From Oreocharis arfaki (Eukaryota > Chordata > Aves > Passeriformes > Paramythiidae), in NCBI GenBank assembly GCA_013398015.1, contig VZRR01011616.1, positions 380,791-444,790 of the forward strand: a stretch of 64,000 nt of DNA, given 5' to 3'. This document shows positions 41,801-53,800 of this stretch, piece by piece. Made by a program: the position numbers and the translations under genes. The stretch's first letter is position 1; every line of letters begins with the position of its first letter. The notes under the pieces were generated by a model, which saw only the letters and a program-made list of their open reading frames with translations, did no database searches and was not told the origin of the DNA.

Positions 41801-44800
41801 CCAAACTGTTAACCTGTATAAATCAAACATTTGTAGATTTGGTTACAGGTAGCAAAAATAATACATAGGTGTGATACACAGCTTTATTCTAACTGATAAT
41901 ATTTTCAATAATAATAAATTAAATAAACCCACTACTAATTCAAAAGACAACCCCAAGCAACAACATAAAAGAGAAAATTTTCAAAGAGCAAAGCTTTACC
42001 CTTCTCCCATCCTTCTAAAGTAAGCTTTCATTAGTGAGAGACCTAAGTTTACAATTAATTACAAACTTTCAGTCAGAAATCTGGTGACAAGTTTTCTAAG
42101 TTTAAACCAAGATGAATATAAATGCATTCCTATTGACAAATTTAAGAATCTTTCTCCACAATTTCGTGTGTGTGTCCATGTACACATCTCTATGCGTAAC
42201 TAATAAATACGTTTCATTCCTCTGCATTTTTTTCTTCCCAAGCTATATTTTAAATTAATATAAATTTTCATCAGATTTTTTGTCAGGTGACAGAAGATGC
42301 TACATATTATATGCTACCACTGGTTATTCTATTTCCTGTAATATCTGCCAAACGATTTAGCTAAAATAGCTCTTCCTATCATTTCCATCACATTTGTTAT
42401 TATTGCTAGAACACACTTTCTCTGTCATAAATGAAGTTATTCTTGTTCAGAACTTCCAGGACTCTAGGCAACCTTAAAACTGCTGATCTGTCTTTGTAAC
42501 CAAAATTATACTTACCTGCTTTGTATTTGGACTATACAACACTAAAGTCAGAGAGTCAAACCTGAAGTCCAGTTTTAGTGTTGTTTTTATTTTCATAGGT
42601 GAATGCAATTCCACCACAGCTGATGTCACAACAGTTACACCTTTCAAAAACCAGAAAAATGGTTAATATTAAGAAAATTACCTGACTGCAAATAAGGAAA
42701 AAAACAAAACATCCTCGCTTATGACCATAAAGACAGCAACTTCCCTTTTTCTCCACAGGTAAATCCATCTACACTTAGCATGTGTGTATCATGCTTTATC
42801 TAACTACTTTTGGCAAAATCACACACTGTTTGAGAATATAAAACATTCCCCCTTCATATTCTACATGCAGTTTTTACCATCTTTAAAACATAAATGTACA
42901 ACTTTCCATTAATGTTACATGGTACTGTGTGCAAGAGTCTTACAAAGAATAAAAATTTATTTTCATCCTCATTTGTTCATCTGCCACATTCTTGCTGGTT
43001 TTCACATTTAATAAAGGAATTCAACAAAAGATGGTTTTCTTAAGTTTACTTGCTTTTGTTTTTAGGGTGTGCTGAAAAGTCAATGGGCAATAAAAAGTAC
43101 TGAATAGGAACAACTTTCAGGGGTGTCATCATTACAACAGACAAACAGATCTATACCTGAACAGCAAAAAAACCAGATATATACAGGAAAGAGAGTAAGA
43201 TGGCAGCTTTCCAAAGTTGGGATATTACCAAATGCAGTCGGCAGACTTTGAATTGCTGCCTTGCATTATAGCCAGGGAAACAAGACAGTCCTTACATTAC
43301 ATGTCATGCTCCAAAACTCACTACAGTGGCCCAGTTGTTCCTATTCATTATCATTACTGTCGGATATAGCTTAAACCACAATATCAAGATAATAGACGCA
43401 TTGGCAGTCAACCGACCTCATCAGCCAATGAGGCAGGTAGTGACAGCAGCAACAGCAGCAGTGGCTACAGTTGCAGGGCAAACTACCTCAAAGAGCCTGG
43501 CAGGCGGTTCCCAGACTCAGGGAAACCCAAGAGAAAGGAGAGACCTAGCAGGGCCCAGACGCTCTCCTGAGTGAGGCTGACATGGTGAGAGCCTTGCCAG
43601 AGCAACTGAGGGAGATTTAAAGATTCTAGGGAGCATGAGCAACTTGGAGCACAGTGGAAAGGTGGGCATACAGGACATGGCACATCAGAAGGATGTGGCA
43701 CAGCACTTGCTGCAGCAGTTCATGTAGGCAGGGCATGTAGGAGGGTGCAGTGACCCTCTCAGCTCTGGAGGAGAGCTCACCTGGTGCTTTTTACCTATCC
43801 CAGGAGAACAGACACAACAGTGATCTCCATGAAGCCAAAAGTCATTGCTTGTAGGAGCACAGCAACTCAGACACAGCTTCCTCGGAAGCACGCAGCTGTC
43901 CAGACCTGCGGCTGCAGAGTGTTTGAGCTTGGTGTTAGCACCAGAATGCAGAAGAGATTACACTTGTGTGAAGTGGGACCAGGTGGATGACCTGGTGAGC
44001 CTGGTGGCTGAGCTTAAAGAGAAAGTGGAGAGGCTGAAGACACATCAGGGGGTGTGACAAAAATAGACTGGTGAAAATTCCTGAGAGAAATGCAGGAGAT
44101 GGAAGCTCAGCACAAATCAGAGGAACTCAAATATTTGTCATCAGACAGAAGGAGGGGATCTAAATGACAAAGGGGAAATGGAAATAGGTCCCTGCTGGGG
44201 GCAGCAGGAGAATCACCTCCCTTGCCTTCACAGGTAACCTTAGGAAATAAGTATGAGGCTCCAGAAGTTGAGGGTGAAGCAAATGATAGCGAAGGTGAAG
44301 GTCTACCTTCATTACCTGGGGGGTTCCCCAGAGCAAGTCAGTCAACCAAATGCATCACAATCTCAGGTTAAGAAAGAGGGAAAGAAGAGTAATTGTTGCA
44401 GGTGACTCTCTTCTGAGGCCCTTGCATGCCAGCTGGAGTCATACCACAGCAAAGTCTGCTGCCTCCCTGGGACTCACGTAAGAGATATTACTAAGAGACG
44501 GGATCTGGAGCACAATTTGTGTTCTCTTCTACCCTGTCAAGAAAACGATGCAGATGAACACCTTGGTAACACAATTCTGCGTTACCATCAGAATTTTGGT
44601 TTTGTTCATCATGGGTCAGTTTACAGAACACTGAGCCTGCTGGCAACAAACACGGTCCTCCTGTCTCATAGGGGGAAAAGGATTTTAGCTCGGGAGTTAG
44701 CAGGGCTTGTCGAGAGAGCTTTAAACTAGATTTGAAGGGGAACAGGGACAGGGCCAGGCTTGACAGATAAGGTGTGGGAAGGGCAGAACCATAGTGACCA

Positions 44801-47800
44801 CCCAAGTAGCAAAAGGATTCCCTTTGCCTTCCTTAAGAGGGAATCCATTTAGCGAGTACAAGCATCCAAAGATGTAACCACAAAAGAGACTATGGGGCAT
44901 CCCTTTGCACAATCAAATACTTCTATAAAGTACCTGTACACCAATGCACACAGTACGGAGAACAAACAGGAGAAACTAGAAATGTGTGTGCAGTCAAAGG
45001 ACTTTGACCTAATTGCAATTACAGAGATGTGGTGGGATAGCTGACATGACTGGAATGTTGTCATGAAGGGCTATATTCTGCTTAGGAGAAACATTCTATG
45101 TGAGGAAACACCTGGAATGTATCAAGGTGTCTTGCAGTGGATGATGAGCAAGTAAAAAGCTTATGGGTCAGGATAAAAGGGCAGACTAGCAGGGCTGACA
45201 CTTGTGGGTGTTTGCTACAGGCCATCTGAGCAGGAGGAGGAAGTGGATGAGGCCTTCAACAAGCAGCACAAAGCAGCCTCAGACTCACAGACACTGATTC
45301 TTGTGGGGGACTTTAATTACCCTGACATCTGCTGCAGAACCAGCACTGAAACACCAACAGCCCAGGAGGTTCCTGAAAAGCACTGATCACAGCTTCCTGT
45401 CACAGATAGTGGAGGATCCCACAAGGAATGTTGTGCCACTTGACTTCACACTAACAAACAGGGAAAGCCTTGTGGGGGATGTGAGGGTTGGGGGCAGCCT
45501 TGGCTAGGTAGTGACCATGAGACTGTGGAGCTCTGTATAAGGCGAGGAGTGAACAGTGCAGCAAATAAGATTGTAACCATGGACTTCAGGAGAGAGAACT
45601 TTAGCCACTTCAGAGAATTTTCTTGGAAGAATTCCATGTGAATAGGCCCCACAGGGAAGAGGAGTTGACATTCAAGGATCACTTCCTCCAGGCTCAAGAA
45701 CTGGCATCCCAATGCATGCCAGTGAGAAAGGAATCAGGCAAAGGGACAAGACATCTCCATGGATGAATAAAGAGCTTCTGCCGCTACTCACACGTAAGCA
45801 GGAAATACACAGGAGAGGTAAGTGAGGTGAAGCTATTTGGAATGCGTTTTGAGAGGCTGTCAGGGTAAGTTGAGACAATGAAGCCCAGTGCTCATCAGGA
45901 ATTAGATCTGGCCAAGGATGTCAAGGACAACAAGAAGGGCTTCCTCAGTAACAAAAGTAAAACTAAAGATAATGTGGGACCATTGCTAAATAAAGGGGGG
46001 ACACTGAGGAAGAGGAAGCAGAGGAATTACTGAATGTCTTCTTTCCATCAGTTTTCACTGAGAAGACCAGCCCTCAGGAATCTCCAACCCAGGGGGCCGG
46101 AGTAAAGCAATGTTGGAAGGAAGCCTTTCCCTTGGTCAGGGAGGATTGAGTCAGAGAACACCTATGCAATCTTGACACCTGTCGCCCTGGGGTCTGGTGG
46201 TGGACAACCCAGTGTGTTCCACCTTCCTAGAGAAAGCATCCTGCCAGGGAAAAGCTTTTCCAGGGGCTTTAGCAACTTCCCTGGGCAACAGGTGATATCG
46301 GCAAGCGTAGCAACTTCTCAGCTACATGCGATATCAGCTCTTTGTGATTCAGCTCTTTGTGAAATCACCCAAGCAAAACTCGGGGACAGAGAGAGAGGAG
46401 CTTCATATGGCAATTCCACAGAGGTAGTCTTTATCGTCCAGCAGCCCCTGTGAAGGAGAAGCCAGGGACGAGAACTCCCCTGTCAGGAGTAGAAGCAGAG
46501 GTTTATATGGGAAAGGCAGGGGGTGTGGTAGAACCAATTAGCCAATGGGGTACAGGCTATTACCATAAAGAAACAAGGCATGTTGAGAGTGGCTCTTTTT
46601 GTCACCACGACCCTGAGGACGGTTGCTTATCTCTGGCCCGCAGGCCTCTCTCCTCCAAGGGAGTGCAGAGGGCTCCTGCGCCAAGGGCTCACAGCCCTCC
46701 ACAGACATCCACAAGACCATGGGCCCTGATGGGATACATTTATGAATGATGAGAGAGCTGACTGCACACAGTCATCTTTGAAAGGCTGTGGTGGTTAGGA
46801 GTGATGCCTGAGGACTGGAAGGAACTAAATGTTATCCCAGTCTTGAAAAAGGGCATGAAAGATGACTTAAGGAACTACCAGCCAGTCAGCCTCACTTCAA
46901 TCCCTGCAAAGGTGATGGAGGGCCTCATTCTGGAGGCCATCTCTTCCATCCCCATAGAAGACAGGAGTAGTCAGCATGGATTCAGCTAAGAGGAATCATG
47001 CTTGACCAACCTGAATGCCTTCTACAATCAAATAACTACCTGGATGGATGAGGTAAGAGCAGTGGATATTATCTACCTTGACTCCAACAAGGCTTTCAAT
47101 AATGCCTCTCACAACATCCTCAAAGGCAAACTCAGCAAGTGTTGCCTGGATCAGTGGACAGTGAGGTGGACAGGGCAGAAAGTTATGGACCGGAAGTTCC
47201 AAATAGAACTTCTTTACGGTGCAGATGACCATAAGAAGTCACTGGCCACACAGATTGCCCAGAGAGCTTGTGAAGTCTCCCTCACCGGAGATATTCAAGA
47301 ACTGTTTGCATACAATCCTGTGCCATGTGCTCTGGGATTCCCCTGCTTGAGCAGGGAGGTTGGACTAGATGTCCCCCTGAGGTCTCTTCCAACACGGCCC
47401 ATTCTGTGCTTCTGTGAGATCCTCTAGACTGTTTCAGCCCCCTGATTATTACCCACTTCTGTCTATACAGGCTGGCAATGATGAGGTTGAGGAAAAAAGT
47501 CCCACAGCAATTAGAAAGGAGTTCAGGATGACTAGTTGAAGGCACAGGAGCATAAAGTGGTGTTTTCCTTGCTCCCATCAATAGCAGGGAAGAATGCTGA
47601 AATGAACAGGAGAACCCACCTGATGGGTTAAAGGCTGCACACATTGCTTAAAGGCTGATGACATCAGCAGAATTTTGTCCTTTTTTGACCAAGGGGCAGT
47701 TGACATAATAGCAGGACTGCTGAGGACAGATGAAGTTCATCTGTCTCGAAGCGGTAGAAGCATTCTTGCCCATGAGTTGGCAGGGTTGATTGAGAGGGCT

Positions 47801-50800
47801 TTAAACTAGATTTGCAGGGGGATGGAAATAAGACCAGGCTCACTGAAGATAAGCCTAGGGGCGGGATGCCAGGTTTAGGGGTAAAATCAGTAGCCCAACT
47901 GAAGTGCATCTACACGAGTGCACACAGTGTGGGTAACAAACAGGAGGAGCTGGAGGCCACTGTGCAGCAGGAAAGCAGTGACAGAAATGTGGAGGGATGA
48001 CCAGAGTGCTGCACTGGATGGCTACAAGCCTTTCAAAAGGGCAAGGAAGGAGAGGTGATGGGGTGGCTCTGTACGTTAGGAAGTGTTTTGACTGTATAGA
48101 GCTCAAGGATAGTGATGAGAAGGTTGAGTGCCTATGGGTGACAATCAGGGAGAAGACCAAAAAGGCAGATATCCTGGTGGGAGTTCGCTATAGACCACCC
48201 AGCCAGGATGAGGAGGTGGATGAACTATTCCATAAGCAGATGGCTGATGTTCCATGATTGTCATTAAGTCAAGCAAAATTTTAACCTGCCAGATGTCTGC
48301 TGGAAATTCAACACAGTGGAGAGGAGGCAGTCTAGGAGATTCCTGGAGTGTGTGAAGATAACTTCCCAACACAGCCGGGAAGTGAACCTACCAGGAGAGC
48401 TGCCCTGCTGGATCTGCTGCTTACAAACAGAGAAGGGCTGTGGTCGGAGCCATCTTGAGCACAGAGACCATGGCATGAGAGTTTTCAATACTCAGTGGTG
48501 TCAACAAAGTCTTGGACTTCTGGAGTGCAGACTTTTTTCTGTTCAGGACACTGGTTCAGACAGTCCCTTGGCAATAAGCCCTTAAAACCAAAGGGGTCCA
48601 AGAAGTCTACATGTACTTTAAGAAGGAAATCTTACCGGCACAGGACCAGACCATCTCTATGTACTGGCTTGGTTGAACAGGGAGGAACTAAGGGGTAAAA
48701 ATCAGAGTTCATGACCTTTTAAAGAAGGAGCAAGCAACTTGAAGAAGAGAACAAGGATGCTGTTAAGTCATGTAGAGAGAAAATCAGCAAGGGTAAAATT
48801 CAGCTAGAACTCAATCTGGCCACTGCTGTGAAGGCAAATAAAAAGTATTTTTATAAATACATAAACAACAAAGAGCAGGCAAAGGAAAAATCTCCACCCC
48901 TTATTGGATGTGGATGCCACCAAAGATGAGGAAAAGGCTGAGGTACTTCATGCCTTCTTTACCTCAGTCTTTAAGAGTAAAAATGGTTATTCTCTGGGCA
49001 ACTGGCCCCTGAGCTGGCAGACAGGGTCAGGGAGCAGAAGAGACCCAATGCAATCCATGAGGAAGTAAATAGTGACTGCTGTGCCACTTAAGACACTCAC
49101 AAGTCTACGGGGCCAGACGTGNCAAGGGTAAAATTCAGCTAGAACTCAATCTGGCCACTGCTGTGAAGGCACGTAAAAAGTATTTTTATAAATACATAAA
49201 TAACAAAGAGCAGGCAAAGGAAAAATCTCCACCCCTTATTGGATGTGGATGCCACCAAAGATGAGGAAAAGGCGGAGGTACTTCATGCCTTCTTTACCTC
49301 AGTCTTTAAGAGTAAAAATGGTTATTCTCTGGGCAACTGGCCCCTGAGCTGGCAGACAGGGTCAGGGAGCAGAAGAGACCCAATGCAATCCATGAGGAAG
49401 TAAATAGTGACTGCTGTGCCACTTAGACACTCACAAGTCTACGGGGCCAGACGTGATTAAACCTAGAGTGATGATGGAGCTGGCAGAGGAGCTCACCAAG
49501 TCACTCTCCATCATTTAACATGAGTCCTGGTTAAATGGAGAGGTCCCAGATGAGTGGAGGTTGGTCAACATCACACCCACCTACAAAAGAAATAGCCAAA
49601 GAACTACAAGCCTGTCAGCCTGGCCTCAGTGCTGGGGAAGGTTATGGAGCAGATCATCTGGAGGGCAATCACATGCCAAAAAATGGACAACTAAGGGATC
49701 AGGTCCAAGCAGCATAGTTTCAGAATGGGTTTAGGAAAGGCAGGTCCTACTTGACCAACCTGATCTCCTTTTATGACCAGGTGACTCACCTACAGAAAGA
49801 GAGAAAGGCTGTGGATGTTCGCTACCTGTACATCAGTAATGTCTTTGATACTTTCTCCCACAGAATTATCCTGGAGAAGCTGGCAGGCCATGGCTTGGAC
49901 AGGTGCTCTCTTTGCTGGGTTAAAAACTGGCTGGACGGCTGGATCTAGAGAGTGGTAGTGAATGGAATTATATCCAGTTGGTGGCCAGTCACCTGTAGTG
50001 TTCTCCAGAGCTCAGTACTGGGACCAGTTCTGTTTAACAACTTTATCAAGGATTTGGACAAAGGGATCAAGTGCCCCTCAGACAGTTCACAGATGACACC
50101 AAGTTGGGCAGGAGTGCCGATATGCTGAAGGGCTGGAAGGCTCTGCAGATCGGTCTGGACAGGCTGGATCAATAGGTTGAGGCTAATGGCATAAGGTTCA
50201 ACAAGGTGAAATGCCATGTCCTGCACGTGGACCACAACAACCCTAGGCAGTGCAACAGGCTGAGGGCAAAGTGGCTAGAGAGCTACCCAGGGGAAATGAA
50301 CCTGAAGGTGCTAGTCAGTAGTGGTTGAACATGAGCCAGCTGTGCCCAGGTGGCCAAGAAGGCCAATGTCATTCTGGCCTGTATCAAAAATAGCGTGGCC
50401 AGCAGGACCAGGACAGTGATTGTCCCCCTGTACTCAGCCAGTACTCAAAGTGAGGCCACACCTCGAATCCTGTTTCCAGTTCTGGGCCCCTCACAGAACA
50501 AAGACATTGAGGTCTTGAATTATGTCGAGAGAAGGGCAATGGAATCAGTGAATGGTCTAGAACACAAGTTATATGATGAGGGGCTGAGGAAGCGGGGGGT
50601 GTTCAGGCTAGAGAAAAGGAAGCTCAAAGGGACCCTATTGCTCTCTACAACTACTCGAAAGGAGGTGGTAGCAAGATGTGGGGCTGGTCTCTTTTCACAG
50701 ACAGCTACCGAGTGACAGGACAAGATGATACAGCCTCAAGCTGAGACAGGGGAGGTTCAGGCTGGACATAAGGAAGAATTTCTGCTCAGGAAGGTGGTGG

Positions 50801-53800
50801 AGTCACCATCCCTGGAAGTGCTCAAGAAGAACTGGATGTGGCACTTAGTGATAAGGTTTAGTTGACATGGTGGTGTTTGGTCAAAAGTTGCATTTGATGA
50901 TCTTGGAGGTCTTTTACAACTTCAATTATTCTGTGATTCTACGATATTGGTATACACAAATGAATCTGACATCCTTTTATAAATGCAATTCCAACAGAAG
51001 TAATATATTGACAATAATACCTAAAAATGTCAGATGATGTCATTTTAGAAAATATTACCTGCAGAGTGTTGTGAAGTACCAGGCATTTCACTGGAATGAC
51101 TAGCTGATGCTTTCATTTCTGGCAAAGTTGTTGACGCATCAGAGCTTTCACCTGCATTTTCGTTCAGTGTCCTCAGTATTGTGGTAATATCTTCCTGACT
51201 AAGAATTAGCTTTAAAAGAGATTGGAATGGAAATGAGAGCAACTCTGTTCACGTAACTTTTGGCAACTAAAATCTAAGCTCACAAATAAACAGATAAATC
51301 AAATTAATCTCATCTGAGTCTCTGTTTAGGACACTAAACATTTTTCTCAAATTCACACACCTTACAGTAATTTCTAGAAATCAGAAGTCAGGCACACATT
51401 ATTTTGTTCTCATCCACAAACTTTCCCTACCAACTTACAATTTAGCAACTGGAATGTCAGAACACATACACATACAGTTTGACTTACAGTCAAAGAAAAT
51501 TTTTATCCGAATTTAGTCACAAGGCACTTTACAGTAATAGTCACTTTACAGTAATACTTACGAGTTCTATTTCAAAATCTGGCAAATTGGCTTTCCTCAT
51601 ATACTTCACAACCTTTCTATTTTTAATGTTAAATTTAGATAACGTTATTTTAAAATTTTAATTTATGTTTCATTTATTTTTAAAATTTAGAATAAAAATT
51701 TTAAATTTAAATCATTCTAGGATGAATCCCATCAGGCCCTATAGATTTGTGAGTATCTATGTGGCACAGCAGGTCACTAATTACTACTCAGGCTTGTCAT
51801 AGGTACAAATTCAGCACTGCTATTGAACAAACCAATAAACCCCAACTTTTCCAATCCTTCACTGAAAGACATTGACAGGTAAAAGGCTAGAACAGCATAA
51901 CTATTTTTAACTAGCAACAGTAATTCATGGTACAAAGTCTGCCTGGAGTATCACAGATGAAACACAGAGCTTAAATTAGAACAGAAATCTATTCATTTCC
52001 TTTTCCCCTATGAAACAACAAAATCTACTCTACCTCTATGTCTTGAAATCAAACAATACCTTAAACTACTGAGCTTGGACTTTTATAGAGAAAAATTAAT
52101 GTATTCCACAAATATTTTAACAGTTTCTTTCAGAAATGAGTGCTTACGTTCATAGGCTTGAGTCGGCCAGATATTTCAATATCGGGAACTTCATTATACC
52201 ATGCAGCAGCTAAATTTCTTTCAACAGTGACTTCCAGATTGACCGGCTGCAGCAACTGTACTTCAGTTTGCAAAGAATCTTGCTCATAGTAAGATCTGTG
52301 AAAAGAAGAAAAAATACTCCCAGCTTTCACATATTGCACATTCTAATAAACACTTTTCTGTCTTTTCCTCATCTTTTTAAGTAATGCTATAAAACTGCCT
52401 TTATACTACTCCAAGTAGCTCTAGTTAAACCCTTACTCCATCAACAACACAGCTTTCCTTGGCAGGGAAGAGGTATCAGGCATATACCAGGCATGCAATA
52501 CACAAACTCTTGCAAGTCAGGACCTCAGTGGAGAGCAATTCCTTCTTTCTTCAGTACTCTTCAATGGAGTTTGAAAAGCCTCTTCCCTCTCCTCTCACAA
52601 ATCCCCTGCACCAAGAACCATTTTCAAACAGTTCTTTATGACTAACTCAGTGCCTTTGCTGCTATGCACAGCTTGAAAATCCCATCAAAATAGTCTAATA
52701 CAAACAGGGATAACCTGTCCCAAACTAATGAATAATGCATAAATTTATAGTACTACACAATTTACCCTGAAAGAACATCTGCTTCAAACATTCTTCTATT
52801 TAAAGATGTGTAGATTGCTCTTTTTCCTAAACCATATATTTCCATTTTCTTAAAAAATAATAGTTGGCTGTTATATTCCAAGATAATAGTGTATCTGTCA
52901 ATCACCAACCATAAACTAATTATTTAACAACTCCTCAAAGTTCTCTAACTGAAGAATCCCAAAAGGATTTAATGAATTTTAAAAATATTGACACAACATT
53001 ACCTGTATAACTTCAGTTCACTCAATTTCACCGTCATAGAGTCGATAACAGGTGGGAGATTATACCGTGTCTTTGTTTTAACAATAAAGAATTGGTTCTT
53101 CACGGTGATTAGACCAAGATCAGCCACCAGGACATTCGCAGACATTGCTGACTGTGGAACTATCACAACAGGTGCTTTGATATTGATATCTAGCGCCAAA
53201 CGGGAACTACGCTCTGCTAACTCTTTTACACCTGTAGCTGCTTTCTCTGCTGCTTGAACAGTTGCCTCAGTAAGAGCTTCCTTGGCGGCTTGAAAGTTAT
53301 TTATAAAAGCCTAGGAAAAGAACACAGATCTCAGGAATTATTAAGAATTACAGTACTTCAAAACCACTATGAATCATAGTTATTTAAATAGCAAACCATC
53401 CTAAAATGTTATTTTTGCTATATACTTCATCCAGATTCTTTAATAGGATAATCTTCCCTCAAATATGACAAATTAGGCATATATAAAAATAAGTTTCTGT
53501 CCTAAATATTTGGAAAATTAGATGGCAAGAGCAATGACCTTGTAACAGGACTTGCAGGAATTACATTTTATTTAATCATATGAGCAGCAAAAGATTGATT
53601 TATTTAGCAGTGTTTCTGGAAAGGGCATTAATTTTCATGGTTTCTTATTTATATTTCAGTGTTACAAATAATGAATGGATGCATATTTAACAGCTGTCAC
53701 AAATATCTAAGAAAAACATTATTAATGACAGCAAACCTTTTTGCCTACTTATCTGCTCCACAGTAACAAGCATATGTAGAAGAAAAATAAAGAGTCCAAC

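Larger units (their letters stand above)
43400..47425 (+). mobile_element. CR1 LINE copy A (interrupted by an LTR)
   Basis: A nearly full-range CR1 retrotransposon relic in plus orientation. Order seen: ORF1 remnant (about 43.8-44.73 kb), endonuclease remnant (about 45.2-45.5 kb), linker, an LTR insertion at 46180-46703, reverse transcriptase remnant (about 46.8-47.2 kb), then a 3' UTR ending in a degenerate ATTCTGTG repeat at about 47410. Frames are broken throughout, and the segment between reverse transcriptase and 3' UTR is deleted. The left boundary is uncertain: 43330-43600 could be CR1 5' UTR or another unit. Confidence 0.88.
47450..50945 (+). mobile_element. CR1 LINE copy B
   Basis: A second CR1, same orientation, starting within ORF1. 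It shows the ORF1 end (about 47.64-47.81 kb), endonuclease (about 48.0-48.4 kb), a connecting segment with a direct duplication (48788-49455), reverse transcriptase (about 49.5-50.24 kb) and a complete 3' UTR ending attctgtgattcta near 50941. Its 3' UTR differs in wording from copy A's, so the two probably belong to different CR1 subfamilies. All frames are broken. Confidence 0.9.
42641..51058 (-). other. VPS13A intron 13 (8.4 kb), filled by CR1 LINEs
   Basis: This is the largest intron in the window. From left to right it holds about 0.7 kb of unrecognised sequence, CR1 copy A with a nested LTR, then CR1 copy B. The flanking exons join in frame. Base composition jumps from AT-rich to GC-rich at about 43.4 kb and back at about 50.94 kb, matching the element boundaries. 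Confidence 0.9.

Noticed and set aside
46172..46749. Plus-strand frames of 93 and 99 codons that might look like a small gene
   Set aside because: They lie within the antisense of the solo LTR and contain no retroviral or host protein motif.
43400..50945. An active CR1 LINE or a domesticated CR1 gene
   Set aside because: Both copies have multiple frameshifts and stops, missing catalytic residues in the endonuclease (copy B) and a deleted reverse transcriptase core (copy A).
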